NCBI GenBank assembly: GCA_963743875.1
Contig: CAVURM010000002.1
Coordinates: forward strand, 310,001 to 374,000
Length of the DNA stretch: 64,000 nucleotides
Direction of reading: 5' to 3'
DNA from: RHKX01 sp963743875
GTDB lineage: Bacteria; Actinomycetota; Thermoleophilia; Solirubrobacterales; 70-9
Part shown: in pieces, positions 17,352 through 28,645 of the stretch
How the letters are laid out: each line of letters opens with the position of its first letter
Position numbering within the stretch: the first letter of the stretch is position 1
The notes under the pieces: model-generated
Databases searched by the model: none
What the model was told of the DNA's origin: nothing
Seen by the model: only the letters and a program-made list of their open reading frames with translations
Position numbers and translations under genes: made by a program

Positions 17352-18091
17352 GCACCGCCGCCGGCGGTGGTGGCGGAATTCGCCGGGTCGGCCACAAGGG
17401 CGCTGCCGACCTGGTCGAGGGCAACACCGTCGCCAGCTTCGAGCGGGCGGTCGAGGTGGGGGTCGACATGATCGAGTTCGACGTTCTGCGGATGCCCGAC
17501 GGCGCTCCCGGGCTTCCTCCCGACCGCCGCTCCCCGCTCGTCGTCGCCCATGATTGGTCGGACGCCGAATCGCGGCCCAGGCTGACCCTCGCCGACGCGC
17601 TCGACGCCTTCACCGAGCCACCGCTCGATCGCGTCGAGATCGACTGCGACCTGAAGCTCGTCGGTCGCGAGGCCGAGCTCGTCGAAGCACTGCAGGAGCG
17701 CGGCCTGATCGAGCGGGCGATGGTGTCGACGATGTACACCCAGAGCCTGGCGGAGATTCGCGCGATCGAGCCCGACCTGAGGCTCGGCTGGACCTATCCG
17801 CTGGTCACCCGGCCCTGGGATCGGCGGGTGGTCGCCCGCCCCGCCGTCGTCGCCGCGCTGGAGCTGATGCGCAGGCGCTTTCCGCGAATCGCCCGGCGCC
17901 GCGCTCCCGAGATCGGCGCGTCCGCGATCTGGATCTTCCACCGGCTTGCCAGCGCCCAACTCGCTGCGGTCACCAGTGAGCTCGGAATCGAGTTGATCGC
18001 CTGGACCGTGGACGACGCCGAAGCGATCGCAAGGCTCCGTGGCCTCGGGGTCGACGGGATCGTCTCCAACGACCCGCGCCTCCTGCAGTAG
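17348..18091 (+). CDS. glycerophosphodiester phosphodiesterase
   Basis: The 247-residue TIM-barrel protein begins with RRVGHKGAADLVEGNTVAS and shows EFDVLRMPDG and later VVAHDWS, the His and acidic metal ligands of GDPD enzymes, ending with IAWTVDD and GIVSNDPRLL. It hydrolyses glycerophosphodiesters from deacylated phospholipids to glycerol-3-phosphate and an alcohol. No signal peptide is present, so it is probably cytoplasmic. It overlaps the upstream small membrane-protein gene by four bases. Confidence 0.88.
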   Translation: MSTAAGGGGGIRRVGHKGAADLVEGNTVASFERAVEVGVDMIEFDVLRMPDGAPGLPPDRRSPLVVAHDWSDAESRPRLTLADALDAFTEPPLDRVEIDCDLKLVGREAELVEALQERGLIERAMVSTMYTQSLAEIRAIEPDLRLGWTYPLVTRPWDRRVVARPAVVAALELMRRRFPRIARRRAPEIGASAIWIFHRLASAQLAAVTSELGIELIAWTVDDAEAIARLRGLGVDGIVSNDPRLLQ

Positions 18092-18159
18092 ACGGGCCAC
18101 AGCCCCTCGAGGTGCCAACCAGCGCCCGAGCGCCCGGACTCTCTATCCTGCCGTCCCCG

Positions 18160-18849
18160 ATGGCAGCTTCCCGCCCCACATTCAAGGTTTCCGACCGCAC
18201 CGAGTTCGGCTCGCGCACCACGCGGCGCCTGCGCCGCGACGGAATCGTCCCCGGGGTCGTCTACACCGGCGGCCAGCCGGCCCGCCCCTTCCAGGCCGAC
18301 GCTCATGAGCTCTCCCTCTTCATCGGCGAAGGGCACGCGCTCTTCGACCTCGAGATCGAGGGCTCTGGCAAGGTGCCGGTCGTCGTCAAGGAAGAGCAGC
18401 GCCATCCCGTCCGGGGCGATCTCATGCACCTCGACTGCCAACAGGTCGATCTCCTGCAGGAGATCCAGGCAGACGTCGCGATCGAGCTGATCGGGGCCGA
18501 TGACGCCCCCGGCGTCAAGGAGGGCGGCATCCTCGAGCACGTCACCCGCGACATCACCATCGAGGCGCTGCCGACCTCGATCCCCGACGAGGGACTGACC
18601 GTAGACGTCTCCGAGATGATCATCGGCGACACCATTCAGCTTTCAGCGGTCGAGGCTCCCGAGGGCGTCAAGTTCGTTGCCGACGTCCCCGAGGAGATCA
18701 CGATCGCGACGCTCAACCCGCCGAAGGTCGTCGAGGAGGAGCCCGAGGTCGAAGAGGAGACCGAGGTGATCGGTGAGGGGGAAACCGAGGCCGAGGATTC
18801 CGCCGAGGGCGACTCGGGCGACGAAGGCGACTCGGGCTCAGGGGACTAG
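18160..18849 (+). CDS. rplY: 50S ribosomal protein L25 (CTC/TL5 form)
   Basis: The 229-residue protein has the L25 domain at the N-terminus (SRTTRRLRRDGIVPGVVYTG) and the second CTC-type beta domain (LEHVTRDITIEALPTSIPDE), which binds 5S rRNA in the long form. It ends in an acidic tail of about 40 residues (EEEPEVEEETEV and onward) with Gly/Ser/Asp. ATG 18160 starts the conserved MAASRPTFKVSDR. It is followed by pth six bases after its stop, the usual rplY-pth pair. Confidence 0.93.
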   Translation: MAASRPTFKVSDRTEFGSRTTRRLRRDGIVPGVVYTGGQPARPFQADAHELSLFIGEGHALFDLEIEGSGKVPVVVKEEQRHPVRGDLMHLDCQQVDLLQEIQADVAIELIGADDAPGVKEGGILEHVTRDITIEALPTSIPDEGLTVDVSEMIIGDTIQLSAVEAPEGVKFVADVPEEITIATLNPPKVVEEEPEVEEETEVIGEGETEAEDSAEGDSGDEGDSGSGD

Positions 18850-18855
18850 TCCCCG

Positions 18856-19497
18856 GTGGGCCGGCTCGGCCGCCGTCGAGGTGGTGCCGGGGAAGACCAG
18901 AGCTCAGGCTCGGCCGATTTCCTGATCGTCGGCCTCGGTAACCCCGGCAGTCGCTATGCCGCGACCCGTCACAACGCCGGATTCGAGGTCGCTGACGCGC
19001 TCAGCGGCAGGTGGAATCTCCCGCGAGCGAGGGAGCGCTTCGGCGGCCTGATCACCACGGGGCGGATCCGCCCCGGCGGACCGAGGGTCGCGATCCTGCT
19101 CCCGCAGACCTTCATGAACGAGTCCGGAAATGCCGCCGGTCCGGCCCGCGGCTCACTCGGCGTTCCCCTCGATCACGTGATCGCCCTGCACGACGAGATC
19201 GATCTTCCCTTCGGCGAGATCAGGACCAAGATCGGCGGCGGCGTGGCCGGTCACAACGGCCTCAAGAGCCTCGACCGTGGGCTGGGGAGCCGCGACTTCC
19301 AGCGCGTCAGGATCGGAGTCGGCAGGCCTGACTCGACCGATCCCGAGATCGTCTCCCGCCACGTTCTTGGCCGGTTCGACGAGAGCAGGGCCGAGGTCGG
19401 GGAGCTGATCGAACGCGCCGCGGTCGAAACCGAGCGGCTGATCGACGAGATCACGGCCGCCGAGACACCAGAACCGGAGGATGAGGAGAACCGATGA
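18856..19497 (+). CDS. pth: peptidyl-tRNA hydrolase
   Basis: The 213-residue enzyme has IVGLGNPGSRYAATRHNAGF, with the catalytic His, then LLPQTFMNESG, HDEIDLPFGEIR and GGGVAGHNGLKS, all hallmarks of bacterial Pth. It frees tRNA from peptidyl-tRNA that drops off the ribosome. The GTG start leaves about 20 extra residues before the conserved core, rich in Arg and Gly, which may be unstructured. It ends in an overlap with the ATG of the enoyl-CoA hydratase gene. Confidence 0.95.
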   Translation: MGRLGRRRGGAGEDQSSGSADFLIVGLGNPGSRYAATRHNAGFEVADALSGRWNLPRARERFGGLITTGRIRPGGPRVAILLPQTFMNESGNAAGPARGSLGVPLDHVIALHDEIDLPFGEIRTKIGGGVAGHNGLKSLDRGLGSRDFQRVRIGVGRPDSTDPEIVSRHVLGRFDESRAEVGELIERAAVETERLIDEITAAETPEPEDEENR

Positions 19498-20228
19498 GCG
19501 ATCCGCTGACCACCTACGAGGCCGACGTCAACGGGATGGCCGGGGTGGCGCTGCTGCGCCTCGATCGCCCGGAATCCCGCAACGCGATCAACACCCAGAT
19601 GCTCGAGGAGCTGCTCGCTCATCTGGAGGCGGCCCGCGCTGACGAGGGCCTGCGGGTGCTGGTCCTCTCCTCGACCGACCACATGGGCTTCTCCGCCGGG
19701 GCCGACATCCGCGAGGAGCTCGACCGGGAGGGCGCAATCCGCCGGATGCAACTCTTCGCCGACCTCTACGACGGCCTCACCGCCTTCCCCCGCCCGACCG
19801 TCGTCGCCTGCCACGGCGCCTGCGTCGGGGGCGGTGCGGAGATCGCCGTCTCCTGCGACATCCGCGTCGGCGGTTCGAACATGCGGCTGCGCTTTCCGGG
19901 CGCCGGCCTCGGGGTCCCGGTCGGCCCGGCGCGCCTGGTCACGCTCTGCGGGCTCTCGGTGGCCAAGTACGTGCTCCTGACCTCGAAGGAGGTCGCGGCC
20001 GACGAAGCGCTGCGTTGGGGGTTGGTCCACAAGGTCGCTCCGGGTGCCCGCACCGAAGAGGCCGCGCTCCAGCTCGCTGCGCAGATCGCCCAGCACCCGC
20101 CGGAGTCGGTCAGCCGGATCAAGTCGATGCTGCATGCCTGGGACGGGGTCGAGGAGCGCTCCCGTGAGGAGGGTGCGGGCCAGGTCGAATGGCAATCCGA
20201 GGGCCCGGGTCTGGGCTACACGGACTAG
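19494..20228 (+). CDS. enoyl-CoA hydratase/isomerase family protein
   Basis: The 244-residue crotonase-fold protein has LDRPESRNAINTQMLEEL, the oxyanion-hole GFSAGADIREEL, and ACHGACVGGGAEIAVSCDIR, where the second backbone NH normally stabilises the enolate. It probably acts on an acyl-CoA; hydration, isomerisation or another crotonase chemistry cannot be told apart. ATGA overlaps pth, and its stop is eight bases before mfd, so a fatty-acid gene is embedded in a translation/repair run. Confidence 0.88.
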   Translation: MSDPLTTYEADVNGMAGVALLRLDRPESRNAINTQMLEELLAHLEAARADEGLRVLVLSSTDHMGFSAGADIREELDREGAIRRMQLFADLYDGLTAFPRPTVVACHGACVGGGAEIAVSCDIRVGGSNMRLRFPGAGLGVPVGPARLVTLCGLSVAKYVLLTSKEVAADEALRWGLVHKVAPGARTEEAALQLAAQIAQHPPESVSRIKSMLHAWDGVEERSREEGAGQVEWQSEGPGLGYTD

Positions 20229-20235
20229 CGACCAA

Positions 20236-23200
20236 GTGCCCCTTCGTCCACTTCTCGAGCTCGCCAGCGGTGACGAGGATTTCTCGGCGCTGGCCGCCGA
20301 GGTCGGGGCCGCGAGGCCCGGGGCCGGACTCGAGGCGCCGGTCTCGGTCGGCCTGCGGCCCTACCTGCTCGCCGCCCTCGCCGAGTCCGAACCCGGCCTG
20401 GCCGGACGCCCTCTGCTCTGCGTTGCGGCGGACGACCGCGGGGCCCGCGACCTGGCGAGCGAGCTCGGCGCCTACCTGGCCCCGCGCCGCGTCCGCTACT
20501 ACCCCTCTCGCGGAACCGGCTACGAATCGCACCTCGCCCCGCCGCCCCATCTCGTCGGTCTGCGAATCGCGGCGCTCGATGCTCTCGTCGGCACCGACGA
20601 GGACGAGCCGCCGGTCGTCGTCGCCAGCGCGGTCGCCCTGGCCGAGGCGGTTCCCGACGCTTCGCTGCGACCCGCGGGCTTCTCCCTGAGCAAGGGCGAG
20701 GAGGTCGATCTCGGCGACGTGGCCGAGTTGCTGGTCGGTTGCGGATACGAACGGGTGGAGCAGGTCGACGATCGCGGCCAGTTCGCGATGCGGGTGGGAT
20801 CCTCGACGTCTTCGGCTCGACCGAGGACCAGGCGGCGCGGATCGAGCTGTTCGGCGACGAGGTCGAGTCGATCAGGTACTTCTCCACCTTCACCCAGCGC
20901 TCGCTGTCGGAGGTGAATCGAATCGAGCTCGATCCCGCCGCCGAGATCGATCCCGACCATCGGCTGCTCGCCACCGAGGCGCTCGCCGACACCGACGACG
21001 ATGGACCCCCGAGACCGCTGGCCGAGCTTCTGCCGACGGACCGGTTCGGCTCGCTGCTGGAGCTGATCGACGAGCGGACCGCGGTTGTGATCGCCGCCCC
21101 CGAGGAGCTTGAGTCCGCGCTCGACGATCACCTGACCGACGTCCGCGCAGCGATCCACGACGAGGACGTGGCCAAGCTGTACGTCGCCGTGAGCGATCCG
21201 CTGGCCGCCCGCTCGGTGCTCGCCCTGACCGCCGTCACCGACGGCGAAGCCGGTGCGTTTCGCGCGTCGGTCCCGGTCTCGGCGGCACGCAGCCTGGGAG
21301 AAGCTGAGCCGGAGCTCGAGAAGCAGGTTCGCTCGGGCTACCTGACCGTCGTCGCCTTCGAGCGGATCGGTGAGGCGGAACGCGCCCGCTACGGGCTCGA
21401 CCGGCTGACCCCGAAGATGCTCGGCGACGGACCGCCGCCGGCCGATCCCAGCGTGGCGTTCGCCGAGGCGCAGGTCGTCGACGGCTTCGTGGCGCCGGCG
21501 CTGAAGCTGGCGGTGATCCCCTTCCGTCGGCTCGTGCACCGCCGCCGCGCCGCCGCTCCTGCTCCGACCGGCGGCCGGCTGGCTTCTCTCGGCGACCTGG
21601 CGGCCGGCGAGCATGTCGTCCACGAGGACCACGGTGTGGCCCGCTTCGCCGGCTTCGACACCCGCACGGTCGCCGGGATCACTCGCGACTACCTCGAGCT
21701 CGAGTATCGCGACGGCGACAGGGTCCTCGTCCCGGCCGAGCAGCTGGCGAAGATCACCCGCTACGTCGGCGGGGGCGATCATCCGGAGCTGTCGAAGCTG
21801 GGCGGCAAGCGCTGGAGCCAGATGAAGGCCAAGGCCCGCCGGTCCGCTCGCGAGATGGCCGGTGATCTGATCAACCTGTACGCGGAGCGGCAGGCGCGCC
21901 GCGGGCACAGCTTCTCCCCCGATGGCGAGTGGCAGCTGCGGCTCGAGCGCTCGTTCCCGTATCGGGAGACCGCCGACCAGCTGGAGGCGATCGAGGCGGT
22001 CAAGGCCGACATGGAGTCCGAGCGGCCGATGGACCGGCTGATCTGCGGCGACGTCGGTTACGGCAAGACCGAGGTCGCGATCCGTGCGGCCCAGAAGGCC
22101 CTCGCCGACTCCAAGCAGGTGATGATCCTCGTTCCGACGACGATCCTCGCGACCCAGCATCTCGGGACGTTCAGCGAGCGGCTGCGGGACTTCCCCTACG
22201 AGATCGAGATGATCTCGCGCCTTCGCAAGCCGGCCGAGGTCAAGCGGGCGCTCGCGGCCTTCGCCGACGGCTCGCTCGACATCCTCATCGGTACTCACCG
22301 TCTGCTCTCCCGCGACGTCCGAGCCAAGGACCTCGGCCTGCTCGTGATCGACGAGGAGCAGCGCTTCGGGGTCAAGCAGAAGGAGCTGCTCCGCCAGCTG
22401 AAGCTCAGAGTCGATGTGCTCTCGATGTCGGCGACCCCGATCCCGCGGACGATGCAGATGAGCCTTTCCGGCCTCCGGGACATCTCGGTGATCGAGACCC
22501 CGCCGGAGGGCCGCCGCCCGGTCCGCACCTACGTCGGTCCGTACGACGAGGAGCTCGTCGCCGGAGCGCTTCGCCGAGAGGTTCGCCGCAAGGGTCAGGT
22601 GTTCTTCCTGCACAACCGGATCGAGACCCTCCACGACACGGCCGAGCGCCTGCGTGCGCTGGTCCCGGAGGCGACCTTCTTGGAGGCTCACGGCCGACTC
22701 GACGAGGGGGAGCTGGAGTCCACGATGCTGACCTTCCTGCGCGGCGATGCGGACGTTCTCGTCGCGACGACGATCATCGAGTCCGGCCTCGACGTGCCGG
22801 CGGCGAACACGCTGATCGTCGAGCGTGCCGACAACCTCGGCCTCGCTCAGGCCTACCAGATCCGGGGCCGGGTCGGGCGCTCCCGCGAGCGGGCCTACGC
22901 CTACATGCTCTACCCCTCCGAGGAGGGCGTGACCCGGGAGGCGGCCGCCCGGCTGGCGACGCTCGCCGACCACACCGAGCTGGGCTCCGGTTTCAGGATC
23001 GCGATGCGCGACCTCGAGCTGCGCGGGGCGGGGGATCTGCTCGGCGCCGAGCAGTCGGGTCACGTCGCCGCGATCGGCTTCGAGCTCTACGTGGAGATGC
23101 TCGATCAGGCGGTCGAGGAGCTGCGGGCCGCCGGAGGCGAGGAGCGGACCGACGAGGAGGTCCGCATCGACACCGACGTCTCAGCGTTCGTTCCCTCCTC

Positions 23201-23615
23201 CTACGTTCCCTACGAGGCCGCCAAGATCGACATTCACCGGCGGATCGCCGGTGCGCGGGCGCCGGGCGAGCTGCGGGCCCTACGGGACGAGTTGCGAGAC
23301 CGCTTCGGGCCGCCGCCGGAGCCGATCGAGGCCCTGCTGGCGATCCAACGCGCTCGGATCGAGCTGAGCCGCGACGGCGCCACCAGCCTGCAGCTCCGCG
23401 GCGCGCGAATCGTGGCCTCGCCGCTCGACCTCGATTCCGATCGGGTCGGTCGCCTGCGCTCGCGGATTCCCGACGCGATCTTCAGCTCGCGGGACGGCAG
23501 CCTGACGCTGCGCGTACCCGGCTCCGACGCGCCCGACGCTGAACGAATCGGGCGCCTCGACGCGCTCGCCGACGCGATCTCGGCTTCCCGGGAGGCGGCG
23601 GCGGAGGCGGCCTGA
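20236..23615 (+). CDS. mfd: transcription-repair coupling factor, one frame break
   Basis: A protein of about 1,126 residues, as expected for Mfd. The order is UvrB-homology N-terminal region (YYPSRGTGYESHLAPPPH), an RNA-polymerase-interaction domain (GEHVVHEDHGVARFAGF), a RecG-like translocase with Walker A GDVGYGKTEVAIRAA and DEEQRFGVKQKE, the GRVGRSRERAYAYM motif, and a C-terminal TRCF domain. Near 20795 the frame changes from FAMR to GGILDVFGSTED; here one base (a G in a G run) appears to be missing, unlike the other breaks in the window. It displaces stalled RNA polymerase and recruits nucleotide-excision repair. The GTG start at 20236 precedes PLRPLLELA. Confidence 0.93.
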
Positions 23616-23651
23616 GGTGTCCCTGGGGGCGGGCGGAACGGGGAAGGTGTG

Positions 23652-24989
23652 ATGCACCGTCCGCCGCCTCGGTATGTTTCTGACCCCGTGGGATCCGTGG
23701 CACGCCCAACAAAGCGCAAGCTTGCGATCGTCCTCGCCCTGATTCTCGTCGGGGCGGTGGCGCTTGTGGCTGCGACCAGCGGCCTCGGCCAGCCCGGTCT
23801 ACCTGAGGGTGACGTGGCCGTCGTCGACGGCGTCGAGGACGGCGCCATCACCCAGGAGGACCTCGATGCGGGACTCGAGCAGGCTGCCGCCCAGGGCGGC
23901 CTACCCGAGATTCCGGCCACCGACGACCCCCAGTATCAGGCGCTTCTCGATCAGGCCATGCAGAGCCTGATCCTCTCCGTCTGGGTAGAGGGCGAGGCGG
24001 CCGACCGTGGGATCACGGTTTCACAGGAGGACATCGACGCCGAGCTGAAGCGGATCAAGGAGCAGAGCTTCTCCAGCGAAGCGGAGTTCCAGAAGTTCGT
24101 CAAGCAGTCGAAGTTCACCGAAGAGGACGTTCAGGAGCAGGTCAAGCTGACCTTGCTCAGGGACAAGCTCGAGCAGGAGGTCGTCTCCGAGCCGACGATC
24201 CCCGATGACGAGATCGAGAAGTTCTACGAGGTCAACATCGACAGCTTCAAGCAGCCGGCCAGCCGCGACGTGCGCGTCATCCTCAACTCGTCGGAGGCGA
24301 AGGCCGAGCAGGCCAAGCAGGCGCTCGAGGCCGACGACTCCGACACGAGTTGGGAGAAGGTCGCCAAGCAGTTCTCCCAGGATGCAACCTCCAAGGACCG
24401 CGGCGGGCTGCTCGAGGGCCTGGCCGAAGGACAGGGTGACCCGCAACTCGAGGAGCAGGCCTTCTCGGCCGAGGAGGGTGTGATCGTCGGTCCGTTCAAG
24501 ACCGACCGCGGCTACTACGTGATCGAGGTCACCGCGATCAACGCCGAGACCACTCAGCCCCTCGAGGAGGCGAGTGCGACGATCAAGCAACAGCTCGTGG
24601 CCGCCCGCCAGCAGCAGATCGCGACCGAGTTCCAGACCGACTTCACCGACAAGTGGACGCCGCGGACAGTCTGCGCCCCTGCCGCCGTGATCGAACTCTG
24701 CAGCAACTTCGTCCCCCCCGACCCGGAGCCCGTCCCCGGTCAACCCACCCCGCCGCCCGTGACCTCGACCAAGCCGATCGAGCCCGGCACCTCGACGATC
24801 TCGATCGATGGCTCACCGGCGCAGGGACTGCCGCAGGGACCGCGACCGCCGGCTGTCGACCCCGCCGCCGCCACCCAGCTCCCCGCCGGCTCGGTGCAGC
24901 TGGGTCCCGACGGAGCACCCGTGGGCACGACTGATCCGGCTACAGGCGCCGCTCCGACGACCGCCGCACCGCCCGCGACCGCCCCGTAG
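23652..24989 (+). CDS. peptidyl-prolyl cis-trans isomerase, SurA/PpiC type, membrane-anchored
   Basis: The 445-residue protein has an N-terminal transmembrane anchor (LAIVLALILVGAVALVAA, residues about 20-40), a SurA-like chaperone segment (EEDVQEQVKLTLLRDKLEQE), and a parvulin domain near residues 200-310 (VRVILNSSEAKAEQAKQAL, FSQDATSKDRGGLL, IVGPFKTDRGYYVIEV). A Pro/Thr/Ala-rich tail follows, after a region with two Cys (RTVCAPAAVIELCSNF). It probably folds exported proteins outside the membrane. The start ATG has GGGAAGG five bases upstream; a GTG directly before it is less likely. Confidence 0.88.
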   Translation: MHRPPPRYVSDPVGSVARPTKRKLAIVLALILVGAVALVAATSGLGQPGLPEGDVAVVDGVEDGAITQEDLDAGLEQAAAQGGLPEIPATDDPQYQALLDQAMQSLILSVWVEGEAADRGITVSQEDIDAELKRIKEQSFSSEAEFQKFVKQSKFTEEDVQEQVKLTLLRDKLEQEVVSEPTIPDDEIEKFYEVNIDSFKQPASRDVRVILNSSEAKAEQAKQALEADDSDTSWEKVAKQFSQDATSKDRGGLLEGLAEGQGDPQLEEQAFSAEEGVIVGPFKTDRGYYVIEVTAINAETTQPLEEASATIKQQLVAARQQQIATEFQTDFTDKWTPRTVCAPAAVIELCSNFVPPDPEPVPGQPTPPPVTSTKPIEPGTSTISIDGSPAQGLPQGPRPPAVDPAAATQLPAGSVQLGPDGAPVGTTDPATGAAPTTAAPPATAP

Positions 24990-25005
24990 CGCGCCGGGCG
25001 AGCAC

Positions 25006-25788
25006 GTGAGCTCCGACCCCGCCCACGCCGCTGCCGGTGGGGAGGCGATCGCCCGCCTCGACGAGATCACCCGCCGGCTCCGCCGCGAGTGTCCCTGGGA
25101 CCGTGCCCAGGACGAGCGCTCGATCGTTCCTCACACGGTCGAGGAGGCCTACGAGCTCGCCGATGCCGCCGCCTCCGGCGACGACGCGAAGATGCTCGAC
25201 GAGCTCGGCGACGTGCTGTTCCAGGTCCACTTCCTCGCCCTGTTGCTGGAGGAGCGGGGGGAGGGCGACCTCGCCTCCGTGGCCGAGCATACGACCGCCA
25301 AGCTGATCCGCCGCCACCCGCACGTCTTCGGTGATGTCGAGGTCGCCGGGACCGACGACGTCCGCTCCAACTGGGACCGGATCAAGCGGGAGCAGGAGGG
25401 TCGCGGCGACGATGGCCCGTTCTCCGACGTCCCCGAGAACCTCCCCGGCCTCCTCTACGCCCGCAAGCTCCAGCGCCGTGCCGCCACGGCCGGGCTCGCC
25501 GGACCGGCCGTCGACACCGGCGAGGCCCTGGAGCGGCTGGAGGCGGCGACCGCCGCGCTGGCCGAGGCTCCGTTGACGGTCGAGGCCGAGGAGCGATCGG
25601 CTGAGGAGCGGGACCGGGCCGAGGAGGCGATCGGCCGGTTGCTGCTAGCCGCGACCGATCTGGCGCGGGTGGCGAGGGTCGATCCCGAGCTGACGCTGAG
25701 AAGGGCGGCGGATCGGTTGCGGGAGGCCGAGAGGCTGGAGGTGGGCGCGGCCTGCCGAGGGGCTTTCAAGGTCAGCGATCGGGATTAG
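25006..25788 (+). CDS. mazG: nucleoside triphosphate pyrophosphohydrolase MazG
   Basis: The 260-residue protein has LRRECPWDRAQDERSIVPHT, EEAYELADA, and DELGDVLFQVHFLALL (residues 64-79), with the acidic residues that bind magnesium in MazG. It hydrolyses non-canonical or excess NTPs to NMP and pyrophosphate. GTG 25006 is chosen because it sits just before the conserved region. Oddly, the last dozen residues (GAACRGAFKVSDRD) and the stop codon are encoded by a copy of the B repeat, so the natural C-terminus seems to have been replaced or extended by the element. Confidence 0.92.
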   Translation: MSSDPAHAAAGGEAIARLDEITRRLRRECPWDRAQDERSIVPHTVEEAYELADAAASGDDAKMLDELGDVLFQVHFLALLLEERGEGDLASVAEHTTAKLIRRHPHVFGDVEVAGTDDVRSNWDRIKREQEGRGDDGPFSDVPENLPGLLYARKLQRRAATAGLAGPAVDTGEALERLEAATAALAEAPLTVEAEERSAEERDRAEEAIGRLLLAATDLARVARVDPELTLRRAADRLREAERLEVGAACRGAFKVSDRD

Positions 25789-25820
25789 CCCGACATACCG
25801 GGCCAATCCCGATCACTGAC
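25751..25820 (-). repeat. structured repeat, family B copy overlapping the mazG 3' end
   Basis: A nearly perfect hairpin with 20-bp or longer stem (25771-25820, arms GTCAGCGATCGGGATT and AATCCCGATCACTGAC around a GC-rich apex) is preceded on the + strand by the family flank CTGCCGAGGGGCTTTCA. It holds the mazG stop codon in its left arm. It lies just upstream of eno, so it may end mazG transcripts or shape the eno leader. No A element accompanies this copy. Confidence 0.85.
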
Positions 25821-25842
25821 ATACCCTGAGATAATCGCCCGC

Positions 25843-27129
<1,287 letters not shown>

Positions 27130-27150
27130 CCGACCGTACGGTCGCTCCCT

Positions 27151-27170
27151 GAGCGGACCCGGGGCCGCTC
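27151..27170 (+). terminator. possible hairpin after eno
   Basis: GAGCGG and CCGCTC pair around an eight-base loop, 21 bases after the eno stop, and a palindrome GACCGTACGGTC precedes it at 27132. There is no U run, so Rho-independent action is uncertain; it may be a stabilising 3' structure. Confidence 0.35.
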
Positions 27171-27228
27171 TGAGAAAGTCTCCGCCCGCTTGCAGGGCTC
27201 CGGCGATCGGTGCCGAATCCGCTCACCA

Positions 27229-27573
27229 ATGGCCTCCGTAGCCCAGCCCCGCTACCGCGCCCGGGTGGCTCCCCGAGGTGAGCGCGGCAGTCGCGGCTCA
27301 CGGATCCGCTGGGACCGTTTCGGACGGATGGTCCTGGTCATCGTCCTCTTCATCGTCATCGCCTCCTACATCGGCCCGTCGCTGCACGTCTTCGAGGGGT
27401 GGCGGGAGTCGAAGGGGGCCGACGCCCGGCTCGAGGAGCTGAAGCGTGAGAATGCCGAGCTGACCCGTAAGGCGAAGCAGCTGGAGAGTTCCACGGCCGT
27501 GATGGCCGAGGCCCGCAAGCTCGGTCTGGTGGGCGCATCCGAACAGGCCTACGTCATCGACGGCATCAGGTAG
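27229..27573 (+). CDS. ftsB: septum formation initiator (FtsB/DivIC-like)
   Basis: The 114-residue protein has a basic N-terminus, one transmembrane helix (MVLVIVLFIVIASYIGPSL), and a following coiled coil (RLEELKRENAELTRKAKQLE), the FtsB/DivIC layout. It bridges FtsL and FtsQ in the division complex. ATG 27229 is preferred over a CTG or TTG further upstream. In many actinobacteria DUF501 and ppx genes follow ftsB; here the sulfotransferase unit follows instead, and ppx lies at 53.5 kb. Confidence 0.85.
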   Translation: MASVAQPRYRARVAPRGERGSRGSRIRWDRFGRMVLVIVLFIVIASYIGPSLHVFEGWRESKGADARLEELKRENAELTRKAKQLESSTAVMAEARKLGLVGASEQAYVIDGIR

Positions 27574-27685
27574 TCCCTCGGCCACTCCGAGTCCGCGATA
27601 GCCACTAACCTGTGGGGACGGGGTTTCGGTACCTGCGATCGGACCCGTTGGCGCACCTCCAAAGCGCCCACCCCTTCCAGCACCT

Positions 27686-28645
27686 ATGCCGACCGGACTC
27701 GACACCGAGGCTGTGCCCGGCCGCACAGCCAACACCGACTTGCTTGAGCCGGTCCCGTTGCTGTTCATCGGGGGCACCGGAAGATCCGGCACCCACGTCG
27801 TCTCCAAGATCCTGAACTCGCACAGCCACTTCCGCAAGGTCCCGAACGAGGCCCGCTTCCACACCGATCCGGGCGGCTTCCCCGACGTCCTCTCGGGACG
27901 GACCAGCGCCGACCTGTTCGCGTACCGCCTCCGCCACTACTGGTGGCGGAACTTCGAGCCGGCGCGGCTCAGCTTTCGCGGCCTGCACCGCTACGTGCCG
28001 AAGCAGCGCCTGGATGCGGCCACCACATCGTTTCTCCGGCGCTTCGCCGAGGGCGAGCCCGAGGCCGCCTGCCGGCAGCTCTTCTTCGATCTGCTCTGGC
28101 CACTTGCAACCGGCGAGGCCAAGGCCGGGTTGATCGAACAGAGTTGCGACGTCGTAGCCGAGGCCGGGACGCTGGGGATGCTGTTCCCCGAGGCTCGCTT
28201 CATCCACGTCGTCCGCGACGGCCGCGACGTCGCCGCCTCCCGAGTCGGCCAGGCTCGCTGGCTCGCCCACCCTCGGACCATGCATCAGGGTCTCGAGTGG
28301 TGGGAGTCGCGGATCCGTCGCATTGAAGAAGGCATTCGCGCGGCCGGGAGGGAGCGGGTCTTCGAGGTCAGCCTCGACGATCTCGTCTCCGGCAACCATC
28401 GGCGCCGCACCTATCGCAAGATGCGGCAATTCGCCGGCCTCCGCAATGAGGACGCGATGCTCAGCTACTTCACCCGGCGGGTCAAGGTCCGCAACGCCCA
28501 CACGGAGCGCTGGCGCGAGGACGTCCACGACCGCAGGCACGCCGAGGTCGACGTCCGCTACGCCGAGATCCTCGATCGACTCGAAGCCGACGGCGTCGGC
28601 TGCGTCCCGTTGCTCCGCCAGGTCCAGAACCGGAGGGCGGATTGA
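27686..28645 (+). CDS. sulfotransferase family protein 1
   Basis: The 319-residue protein has the PAPS 5'-phosphosulfate loop FIGGTGRSGTHVVSKIL at residues about 27-43 and the 3'-phosphate-binding motif HVVRDGRDVAASRV near 173-186. Between them lie an EARFH motif and a WWR-containing segment shared with the next two genes. Cytosolic sulfotransferases of this class move sulfate from PAPS to a hydroxyl or amine acceptor. It is the first of six overlapping genes and has a 112-base leader without a clear promoter that I can support. The acceptor is probably a glycan or glycolipid, from context. Confidence 0.85.
   Translation: MPTGLDTEAVPGRTANTDLLEPVPLLFIGGTGRSGTHVVSKILNSHSHFRKVPNEARFHTDPGGFPDVLSGRTSADLFAYRLRHYWWRNFEPARLSFRGLHRYVPKQRLDAATTSFLRRFAEGEPEAACRQLFFDLLWPLATGEAKAGLIEQSCDVVAEAGTLGMLFPEARFIHVVRDGRDVAASRVGQARWLAHPRTMHQGLEWWESRIRRIEEGIRAAGRERVFEVSLDDLVSGNHRRRTYRKMRQFAGLRNEDAMLSYFTRRVKVRNAHTERWREDVHDRRHAEVDVRYAEILDRLEADGVGCVPLLRQVQNRRAD

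Noticed and set aside
15512..18118. 868-residue open frame on the minus strand
   Set aside because: It lies antisense to the MFS, membrane protein and GDPD genes, which have clear family motifs; it reflects high G+C codon bias.
20520..23063. 847-residue open frame opposite mfd
   Set aside because: Antisense shadow of mfd with no recognisable domain.
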